Assembly (NCBI GenBank): GCA_012515885.1
Contig: JAAYXN010000377.1
Coordinates: forward strand, 1-6,255
Direction: 5' to 3'
DNA from: Rhodococcus sp. (in: high G+C Gram-positive bacteria)
GTDB lineage: Bacteria; Actinomycetota; Actinomycetes; Mycobacteriales; Mycobacteriaceae
DNA: 6,255 nt
A program made the position numbers and the translations under genes. How positions within the stretch are numbered: position 1 is the stretch's first letter; each line of letters starts with the position of its first letter. The notes below the pieces were generated by a model that saw only the letters and a program-made list of their open reading frames with translations, did no database searches and was not told where the DNA came from. Positions 1-5,261 of the stretch are shown piece by piece.

Positions 1-771
1 GATCGCGGCGGCACGCTCAGCGGGGTTGCCGGACTTGAAGATTCCAGAACCAACGAACACACCTTCCGCGCCGAGCTGCATCATCATCGCGGCATCTGCG
101 GGGGTGGCGATACCGCCCGCGGTGAACAGGGTGACGGGCAGCTTGCCTGCCTTGGCCACCTCAACGACGAGATCGTACGGCGCCTGCAGTTCCTTGGCTG
201 CCACATACAGCTCGTCCTCGGGCAGCGAGGTGAGGCGACGGATTTCCTGACGGATCTTGCGCATGTGGGTGGTGGCGTTGGAGACGTCACCGGTGCCGGC
301 CTCGCCCTTTGAGCGGATCATTGCGGCACCTTCGTTGATGCGGCGCAGGGCCTCACCGAGGTTGGTGGCGCCACACACGAAGGGCACGGTGAACGCGAAC
401 TTGTCGATGTGGTTGTCGTAGTCCGCGGGGGTCAAAACCTCAGACTCGTCGATGTAGTCGACGCCGAGGCTCTGCAGGATCTGTGCCTCCACGAAGTGGC
501 CGATGCGCGCCTTCGCCATGACGGGGATGCTGACGGCCTCGATGATGCCGTCGATCATGTCCGGGTCGCTCATGCGGGACACGCCGCCCTGGGCGCGGAT
601 GTCGGCGGGCACGCGCTCAAGCGCCATGACAGCGACGGCGCCGGCGTCTTCAGCGATCTTGGCCTGCTCGGGGGTGACGACGTCCATGATGACCCCGCCC
701 TTGAGCATCTCGGCCATACCGCGCTTGACGCGAGCGGTGCCGGTAGTGGGGGTGTTCTCGGGCGTGCTCAC
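1..771 (-). CDS. pdxS: Pyridoxal 5'-phosphate synthase lyase subunit PdxS (3' end cut off)
   Basis: PdxS makes PLP (vitamin B6) from ribose 5-phosphate, glyceraldehyde 3-phosphate and ammonia; the ammonia comes from its glutaminase partner PdxT, expected just beyond the left edge. The window holds 257 codons. The family is about 290-300 residues, so roughly 40 C-terminal residues are missing. The translation carries the family landmarks: GGVIMDVV with D30, the first catalytic lysine K87 (PVMAKARIGH), the second lysine K155 in RSKGEAGTGD (phosphate-binding loop), and the second phosphate-binding segment GSGIFKSGNP near the cut. These correspond to D24, K81 and K149 of the Bacillus enzyme with a constant offset of six. 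The start is GTG at 771, preceded by GAGGAGA at 784-778 with 6-base spacing. No ATG gives a better fit: the first internal Met is residue 19. It is separated from the upstream gene by 125 bases and probably has its own promoter. Cytoplasmic. Confidence 0.97.
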   Translation of the reverse strand, partial: MSTPENTPTTGTARVKRGMAEMLKGGVIMDVVTPEQAKIAEDAGAVAVMALERVPADIRAQGGVSRMSDPDMIDGIIEAVSIPVMAKARIGHFVEAQILQSLGVDYIDESEVLTPADYDNHIDKFAFTVPFVCGATNLGEALRRINEGAAMIRSKGEAGTGDVSNATTHMRKIRQEIRRLTSLPEDELYVAAKELQAPYDLVVEVAKAGKLPVTLFTAGGIATPADAAMMMQLGAEGVFVGSGIFKSGNPAERAAAI

Positions 772-823
772 AGGCGATCTCCTCAGAAAGTAAGCGGGAC
801 GTGGTCAATATCCGTTCCCGACG

Positions 824-829
824 ATTCTA
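824..829 (-). promoter_or_regulatory. Candidate -10 element of a pdxS promoter
   Basis: Reading the minus strand, TAGAAT (five of six matches to TATAAT) sits in a small AT-rich patch, CACAATTTAGAATCG, inside otherwise GC-rich DNA. A transcript starting about seven bases downstream would have a leader of roughly 45 bases before the pdxS GTG at 771. The -35 hexamer at 17-base spacing (852-847, CAACCC) is poor, but weak -35 elements are common in actinobacteria. This is inference from sequence only. Confidence 0.4.
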
Positions 830-843
830 AATTGTGGCTGCTG

Positions 844-884
844 CCAGGGTTGCGTCCCGGTCCAGAGGCCGCGGACTGGCCTGG
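844..884 (-). terminator. Two weak tandem hairpins after the LemA-Nudix gene
   Basis: Two imperfect inverted repeats lie 13-53 bases past the stop codon of the upstream gene. Hairpin one is 862-884: arms of seven pairs (CCAG and GCC against GGCCTGG), a two-base bulge and a seven-base loop. Hairpin two is 844-860: CCAGGG against CCCGG with a one-base bulge and a six-base loop. Neither is followed by a T-run on the minus strand. They could slow or end transcription from the PIM operon before the pdxS promoter, but chance pairing in GC-rich DNA is a real alternative. Confidence 0.25.
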
Positions 885-896
885 TTCACGCGCGGT

Positions 897-1916
897 TTAG
901 TGGACGGCGCGTACTTGCACGTCGCGGAGGCTGTCGGCGACGGCTGCGGCCTCGTCGAGGAGTTCGGGGAGTTGTTCGGGGTAGACGGCCTCCCCCGAAG
1001 CGACGAGTTCGGCGATATCGTCGGCGGTGCACCAGCGGTAGGCGGAGATCGTTTGCTGTTCGATTTCGCTGAACCCGCCGTGGTGGGGCTCGAATTCGTC
1101 GGTGCGCAGTGCGTAGAACAGTTCTTCGGCGCGGATGAGGGAGCCTGCGTGGGTGAAGACGGCGACGCGACGCCACATGGGTCCGTGCAGGTCGCTGTCG
1201 CTGACGACGTGTCCGGTTTCTTCGTGCAGTTCGCGGAGTGCGGCGCTGCGCAGTGATTCGCCTTTTTCGACGGCGCCGCCGATGGTGAACCAGAAGTGCT
1301 CGTCGGGCAGCTGCGGGTCGTGGCCGCGCAGGAGCAGGACGCGTCCGGCGCGGTCGAGGATGACGACGCGGGCGGCGGTGCGGTTGGTGTCGGCGATTGG
1401 CCCGGCGGCGCGGTCTCCTGCGGCGCGTTCGGTGATTTCGAAGTAGGTCGGCAGTGGTGCGCGCCCCCCGAGGTGTAGCCACTCGACGGGTCGGCGCATG
1501 CGTAGTGCGAGGGTGTCGCGGACGGCGTCGTTGTGGAAGCGGCGGGCGATCAGGACTCGCGCTTCAGCGTCGGCGAGTTCGGCAACGAGTTGGGGCCGCA
1601 GCGCGGTGATGTCGACGGTGGACACCGCAGAAGACAGCGTGTTTTCGGCGACTTCACGTTCACTTCGATCGACACGTTCGGCGTGATCGGCCAGGGCCGC
1701 GAGGGGTTTCGCTTCCCCCGCTGGCAGGTCGGCCGCGATTGCCCGCACGACGACGGCGCGGCGCGCGAGGGCAGCGTCGAGTGCCTGCCAGGACAGGTCG
1801 GAGCGCACATGCAGCCGGTCGAGGCGATTCGCTGTTCCGTACGCCCACAGGCCGAATAGCAGTATCGCGACGGCGAGGATCGCGACAACGATGATGGTCA
1901 GGATCGACAGTGTCAT
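897..1916 (-). CDS. Membrane-anchored LemA-like / Nudix hydrolase fusion protein
   Basis: This 339-residue protein has three parts. Residues 3-26 form one hydrophobic helix with no charges. Residues 28-161 resemble LemA proteins: NRLDRL and the LSWQALDAALARR helix at the start, then ARRFHNDAVRD at 124-134 and PLPTYFEI at 154-161, which matches the conserved LemA ending. Residues 180-320 are a Nudix domain with the box at 214-236: G214, E220, R228, E229, E232, E233, G235. The basic residues after the helix (R31, R34, R38) suggest the C-terminal part faces the cytoplasm. Nudix enzymes hydrolyse nucleoside diphosphates linked to another group using a divalent metal; the substrate here is unknown. 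The box residue after G235 is H236, where a hydrophobic residue is usual. The ATG at 1916 has AAGGGGA upstream with about nine bases of spacing. It lies 22 bases after pimA. The counterpart in M. tuberculosis is, from memory, Rv2609c, annotated as a membrane protein. The Nudix call is firm; the LemA call is from motif likeness by eye. Confidence 0.9.
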   Translation of the reverse strand: MTLSILTIIVVAILAVAILLFGLWAYGTANRLDRLHVRSDLSWQALDAALARRAVVVRAIAADLPAGEAKPLAALADHAERVDRSEREVAENTLSSAVSTVDITALRPQLVAELADAEARVLIARRFHNDAVRDTLALRMRRPVEWLHLGGRAPLPTYFEITERAAGDRAAGPIADTNRTAARVVILDRAGRVLLLRGHDPQLPDEHFWFTIGGAVEKGESLRSAALRELHEETGHVVSDSDLHGPMWRRVAVFTHAGSLIRAEELFYALRTDEFEPHHGGFSEIEQQTISAYRWCTADDIAELVASGEAVYPEQLPELLDEAAAVADSLRDVQVRAVH

Positions 1917-1942
1917 GCCCGCGTCCCCTTCTTACCGATCAT
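1913..1942 (-). other. Possible nine-codon minicistron bridging pimA and the LemA-Nudix gene
   Basis: The pimA stop is embedded in ATGA (1942-1939). The ATG there opens a frame of nine codons (MIGKKGTRA) that ends in TGA at 1915-1913, itself part of the ATGA holding the next gene's start at 1916. A GAGGT at 1953-1949 inside the pimA end is well placed as a ribosome binding site for this ATG (six to seven bases). It would let ribosomes pass from pimA to the Nudix gene through two stop/start overlaps. It may be chance, and no peptide function is implied. Confidence 0.25.
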
Positions 1943-3072
1943 GCGCGCACCTCACGCACGTGCACTTTGGGTGCGCCGAGGGTGACGGTTTCGTAGACGC
2001 GCAGGATCTGCTCGGCGACGACGGGCCAGTCGTAGCGGGTGACGAGGGCGCGTCCGGCGTCGACGAGTTCTGCCCGGCGCGCCGGGTTGGAGAGCACCTC
2101 ATCGATGGCTTCGGCGAGCGGCTCGCTGCGTCCGACGGGCACGAGGATTCCGCCGCGCCCGTCTTGCAGTACACGCCGGAATGCGTCGAGGTCGCTGGCT
2201 ACGACCGCGGCCCCGGCCGACATGGCTTCGACCAGTACGATTCCGAAACTTTCGCCGCCCAGGTTGGGGGCAACGTAGACGTCGGCGCTGCGCAGTGCGG
2301 ATGCTTTTTCTTTGTCGTCGACCTGGCCGAGCAGACGCAGGTGTTTGGCGGCGGGTCCGGCGTCGCGGAGCAGTTTGGTTTTGTCGCCGCGGCCGATGAC
2401 GAGCACTTCAAGGTCTGGGTGTCGCTCAATCAGGGTGGGCAGCGCTTTGAGCAGCACCGCCATCCCTTTGCGTGGTTCGTCGTAGCGGCCGAGGAACACG
2501 ATCGTTTTGCCCTCGCGCGGGTAGCCCGGCAACAGTGGGGCGTCGGCAAACGCGGGGACGTCGACACCGTTGGGGATTTCGACCGCATCGGAGCCGAGGG
2601 CTTCGACCTGCCAGCGCCGCGCCAATTCCGAGACGGCGATGCGTCCTGCGATCTTCTCCAAATACGGCTGGAGCACGGGTTGAAATGTGCTGAGCACCAG
2701 CGACTTTGTGGTCGAGGTGTGGAACGTCGCGACGATGGGGCCTTCGGCGAGCCGCATCGCCAGCATCGACAGGCTGGGGGCGTTGGGTTCGTGAATGTGG
2801 ATGACGTCGAAGTCGCCGTCGTCAATCCAGCGGCGCGCCCGCGCGTTCGCGGCGGGAGTGAAGCTCAGGCGCGCAACGGAACCGTTGTAGGGCACAGGTA
2901 CGGCTCGTCCGGCCGAGACGACGAAGTCCGGCACTTGCATCCGGTCGGACGACGGAGCGAGCACGCTGACGTGGTGGCCACGTTCGATGAGGACACGCGC
3001 CAGGTCCAGGACATGCGCTTGGACGCCGCCCGGTACGTCTAGCGAGTACGGGCAGACCATGCCGATCCGCAC
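1939..3072 (-). CDS. pimA: Phosphatidyl-myo-inositol mannosyltransferase PimA
   Basis: PimA transfers mannose from GDP-mannose to the 2-position of phosphatidylinositol at the inner face of the plasma membrane, the first committed step to PIM, lipomannan and lipoarabinomannan. The 377-residue product is a GT-B fold, GT4 family enzyme of usual length. It opens with MRIGMVCPYS and a PGGVQ glycine loop (G15, G16). Residues studied in the M. smegmatis enzyme appear at the same numbers: Y9, G16, H118 (TFHTS), R196 and K202 (GRYDEPRKG), and E274 (GGESFG, with the E-x7-E pattern E274/E282). A basic patch R78, R80, R81 matches the region reported to bind anionic lipid. The start is GTG at 3072, with GGAGGG at 3081-3076 (spacing three to four). 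The first ATG, residue 5, would drop the conserved N-terminal strand and lie too far from that site. The GTG shares its first G with the patA TAG stop (TAGTG), implying reinitiation coupling. Confidence 0.97.
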   Translation of the reverse strand: MRIGMVCPYSLDVPGGVQAHVLDLARVLIERGHHVSVLAPSSDRMQVPDFVVSAGRAVPVPYNGSVARLSFTPAANARARRWIDDGDFDVIHIHEPNAPSLSMLAMRLAEGPIVATFHTSTTKSLVLSTFQPVLQPYLEKIAGRIAVSELARRWQVEALGSDAVEIPNGVDVPAFADAPLLPGYPREGKTIVFLGRYDEPRKGMAVLLKALPTLIERHPDLEVLVIGRGDKTKLLRDAGPAAKHLRLLGQVDDKEKASALRSADVYVAPNLGGESFGIVLVEAMSAGAAVVASDLDAFRRVLQDGRGGILVPVGRSEPLAEAIDEVLSNPARRAELVDAGRALVTRYDWPVVAEQILRVYETVTLGAPKVHVREVRA

Positions 3073-4013
3073 TAGCCCTCCGATCCCAATTGGCGATCTG
3101 ACGTGCTGCTTTTACCGTCCATACGGTCCAGGCGTGCCTGTGAGAGATCGGCGCGCCAGAGTGGTTGCAGCATGTGCCAGTCTGCCGGGTGTGCGGCGAT
3201 ATTTGCTTCGAATCGGTGTGCCAGTGCCTGGGTGGCACCGGCGAGGCCGAGGGCGGGATCGATGGGTGGGTCGATGGAAAAGCCCCATCCGCCGTCGTCG
3301 GTGAACCAGCAGTGCACGGGCAGCAGCGGGGCCCCGGTTTGGGCGGACAGTTTGGCCGGACCTGCGGGCATTTGGGTGGGTTCGCCGAAGAACGTGACGG
3401 GCACACCCTTGGCTGCGAGGTCGCGTTCGCCCAGCAGGCACACGATCTTGTTCTCCTGAAGCCGCTTGGCGAGGACGCTAAACGGTGGTTCTTCGCCGCC
3501 GGTGAGCGGCAGGACTTCCATGCCGAGGCTTTCGCGGTAGTCGACGAAGCGCTGGTAGAGCGATTCGGGTTTGAGCCGTTCCGCGACGGTCGTCAGCCCG
3601 CCCCACGTGCGGGTGCACCACACTCCGGCCATGTCCCAGTTGCCGCTGTGCGGCAGCGCGAGAACGACGCCATTGCCTGCGGCCATGGCCGCGTCGAGGT
3701 ACTGCGTGCCGTGTACGTGCGGGTCGAGGATTTTCGCGGTGGCGTCCAGGTCCATCGACGGCAGTCGGAACGCTTCACGCCAGTAGCGCGCGTAGGAGCG
3801 CACGGAGTCGCGCATCAGTTCGTCAGGAACATCCTCGGGACTCACGCCGAGAACACGCGCGAGGTTTTTGCGAAGTTGCTGCGGGCCACCGCCGCGGGCG
3901 GCGTAGTCAGCGCCCGCGTTGAAGATTGTGGTGGCCGCGGATTCGGGCAGTGCCCGCACCAGCCGCCAGCCTGCCGCGTATCCGGCGTCGCTGAGACGTT
4001 CGGTGAAGGTCAC
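3072..4013 (-). CDS. patA: Phosphatidylinositol mannoside acyltransferase PatA
   Basis: PatA moves an acyl chain, palmitoyl in mycobacteria, from acyl-CoA to the 6-position of the mannose added by PimA, at the cytoplasmic face of the plasma membrane. The 313-residue product belongs to the LpxL/HtrB-like lysophospholipid acyltransferase group and is close to the roughly 300-316 residues usual for PatA. The catalytic H-x4-D is H122-SGNW-D127 in LALPHSGNWDMAG. E196 in LLGERDLA corresponds to the glutamate (E200) noted in the M. smegmatis structure with the same offset of four as the His/Asp pair. FFGEPTQMPAGPAKLS (208-223) is also typical of the family. The start is GTG at 4013, whose GTGA overlaps the pgsA stop by four bases; a GAGG sits about five bases upstream. 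The reading frame stays open far upstream through pgsA, but that extension lacks family likeness. The start is supported by the overlap and by the N-terminus MTFTERLSDAGYAAGW. Confidence 0.96.
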   Translation of the reverse strand: MTFTERLSDAGYAAGWRLVRALPESAATTIFNAGADYAARGGGPQQLRKNLARVLGVSPEDVPDELMRDSVRSYARYWREAFRLPSMDLDATAKILDPHVHGTQYLDAAMAAGNGVVLALPHSGNWDMAGVWCTRTWGGLTTVAERLKPESLYQRFVDYRESLGMEVLPLTGGEEPPFSVLAKRLQENKIVCLLGERDLAAKGVPVTFFGEPTQMPAGPAKLSAQTGAPLLPVHCWFTDDGGWGFSIDPPIDPALGLAGATQALAHRFEANIAAHPADWHMLQPLWRADLSQARLDRMDGKSSTSDRQLGSEG

Positions 4014-4681
4014 TGCGCCTCGCTGCCCGGGGTTTCCGATGCGGGTGTTTCTGCTGGGGTCGCGATCGGGAGGAGGTCTCGCGCGGACGGCGAGTTCCGC
4101 ACCGCCAGGATGCGCTGGAACACGGTGATGATGCTGCCCGCAGCGAGAAGCCACATGGCAACGTGGATGGACCAGTCGATACCGAGACCGGTAAATCCCG
4201 CGCCGACGAGGACGATGATGAGCCGGTCGGGGCGTTCGATGAGTCCGCCGTCTGCGGAGAGTCCGCTCGCTTCGGCGCGGGCTTTCGCGTACGAGATGAC
4301 CTGGGAGGTGACCAGGCAGATCAGGGTGGCGATGAGCAGCGGTTTGCTGTCTTCGTGATAGACCGCCCACCAGGCCAGGCCCGCGAAGATGGCGCCGTCG
4401 GCGATGCGGTCGCACGTGGCGTCGAGGACTGCGCCGTAGCGGGTTCCGCCGCCGCGGGCTCGGGCCATGGCGCCGTCGAGCATGTCGAACATGACGAACA
4501 GCCAGATCACCATGGTTCCCCAGAACAGGTGTCCGGACGGGAACAGTGTCAGGGCGGCGACGACGCTGGCGATGGTGCCGATGATCGTCACCGAGTCGGG
4601 GGTGAGACCGGTTTTAAGCAGCGCCCGGCCCATCGGCAGGGTCACTTTGGAGACTGAGGCCCGGCCGAAGAAGCTCAGCAC
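4010..4681 (-). CDS. pgsA: Phosphatidylinositol phosphate synthase PgsA (CDP-alcohol phosphotransferase)
   Basis: This integral membrane enzyme joins CDP-diacylglycerol and inositol 1-phosphate to give phosphatidylinositol phosphate and CMP, supplying the lipid that PimA mannosylates after dephosphorylation. With the start chosen here it has 223 residues, against about 217 in M. tuberculosis as I recall. The full CDP-alcohol phosphotransferase signature is present: D66, D69, G70, A73, R74, then G83, D87, D91 (FDMLDGAMAR followed by YGAVLDATCD); the aspartates bind metal. About six hydrophobic helices are visible. VTSQVISYAKARAEASG and the IERPDRLIIV segment are typical of actinobacterial PI synthases. 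The start is GTG at 4681, with GGGAGA at 4694-4689 eight bases upstream. An in-frame GTG at 4696 would add five residues (228 in all) but lacks a ribosome binding site. Its stop overlaps patA by four bases. The last 25 or so residues are rich in Pro, Thr, Glu and Ser. Confidence 0.95.
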   Translation of the reverse strand: MLSFFGRASVSKVTLPMGRALLKTGLTPDSVTIIGTIASVVAALTLFPSGHLFWGTMVIWLFVMFDMLDGAMARARGGGTRYGAVLDATCDRIADGAIFAGLAWWAVYHEDSKPLLIATLICLVTSQVISYAKARAEASGLSADGGLIERPDRLIIVLVGAGFTGLGIDWSIHVAMWLLAAGSIITVFQRILAVRNSPSARDLLPIATPAETPASETPGSEAQ

Positions 4682-5250
4682 GGCGTGATCTCCCACGCCT
4701 GCGCCAGCAGGGAACGCGTTTCGCGCAGGAGCTGCGGCATCACTTTGGTACTGGAAAGCACAGTGATGAAGTTAGCGTCTCCGCGCCAGCGCGGCACTAC
4801 ATGCTGGTGCAGGTGCTCGGAGAGTGAGCCGCCGGCCTCGGCACCGAGGTTGAGGCCGACGTTGAATCCGTTGGGGTTCGACACCTTTTTGATGACGCGC
4901 AGAGCCTGCTGTGTGAAGGCCATCAGCTCGGAGCTTTCTTCCGCGGTGAGGTCTTCGAGGGCGGCGACCTTGCGGTAGGGCACGACCATCAGGTGACCCG
5001 GGTTGTACGGGTAGAGGTTGAGCACGGCGTAGACGTGTTCGCCGCGCGCCACGATCAGCCCGTCCTCGTCGCTCATGGTGGGGATGTCGAGGAACGGCTC
5101 ACCGGTTGCGCCCTCTGCTTTGGGGCGGGTGGTGATGTAGGACATGCGGTGCGGCGACCAGATGCGGCGGAGCCGATCGGGGTCGCCTGCACCGGCATCG
5201 ACCATTCCGGCGACCCCTGCCGTGCCCGGTAGCTGATCGTCGTGCGTCAT
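4675..5250 (-). CDS. HIT-family protein, likely diadenosine tetraphosphate (Ap4A) phosphorylase
   Basis: The 191-residue protein has the histidine triad HLHQHVVPRW: H146, H148, H150, with H148 the expected nucleophile. The N-terminal IWSPHRMSYI (30-39) and NLYPYNPGHLMVVPYRKV (78-95) are typical of the Ap4A-acting branch of HIT proteins. NGFNVGLNLGAEAGGSLSEH (127-146) leads into the active site. The M. tuberculosis protein at this locus, Rv2613c, has been reported as an Ap4A phosphorylase giving ADP and ATP; I infer the same activity, but hydrolase activity cannot be excluded. Cytoplasmic, soluble. The ATG at 5250 has GGGGAGAG at 5262-5255, four bases upstream, and follows the thrS stop by only 11 bases. 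The site shares its first base with the thrS TAG. The end overlaps the start of pgsA by seven bases (GTGCTGA). Confidence 0.93.
   Translation of the reverse strand: MTHDDQLPGTAGVAGMVDAGAGDPDRLRRIWSPHRMSYITTRPKAEGATGEPFLDIPTMSDEDGLIVARGEHVYAVLNLYPYNPGHLMVVPYRKVAALEDLTAEESSELMAFTQQALRVIKKVSNPNGFNVGLNLGAEAGGSLSEHLHQHVVPRWRGDANFITVLSSTKVMPQLLRETRSLLAQAWEITPC
4689..4694 (-). promoter_or_regulatory. Ribosome binding site that decides the pgsA start
   Basis: GGGAGA on the minus strand lies eight bases upstream of the GTG at 4681 and inside the end of the HIT gene. The rival start, GTG at 4696, overlaps this motif: its third base and second codon are part of it, so it cannot use it. No purine-rich site lies in the 15 bases upstream of 4696 beyond a weak GCAGGC. 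Confidence 0.6.
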
Positions 5251-5261
5251 GTGTCTCTCCC

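Noticed and set aside
803..808. TTGACC on the minus strand as a pdxS -35 element
   Set aside because: At 16-18 base spacing the -10 would fall on the ribosome binding site (TGAGGA) and has no likeness to TATAAT.
1891..3042. Plus-strand open frame of 383 codons opposite pimA
   Set aside because: It lies antisense to a gene with full motif support, has no recognisable domain and no good ribosome binding site. Long antisense frames are expected where third codon positions are nearly all G or C.
3165..4358. Plus-strand open frame of 397 codons opposite patA and pgsA
   Set aside because: It runs across two well-supported minus-strand genes and shows no family likeness. It is a GC-bias shadow.
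4014..4415. N-terminal extension of the patA frame to an ATG at 4415
   Set aside because: The extra 134 residues are Arg/His/Pro-rich and lie inside pgsA in another frame. PatA proteins begin at about the GTG at 4013, which overlaps the pgsA stop in the usual way.
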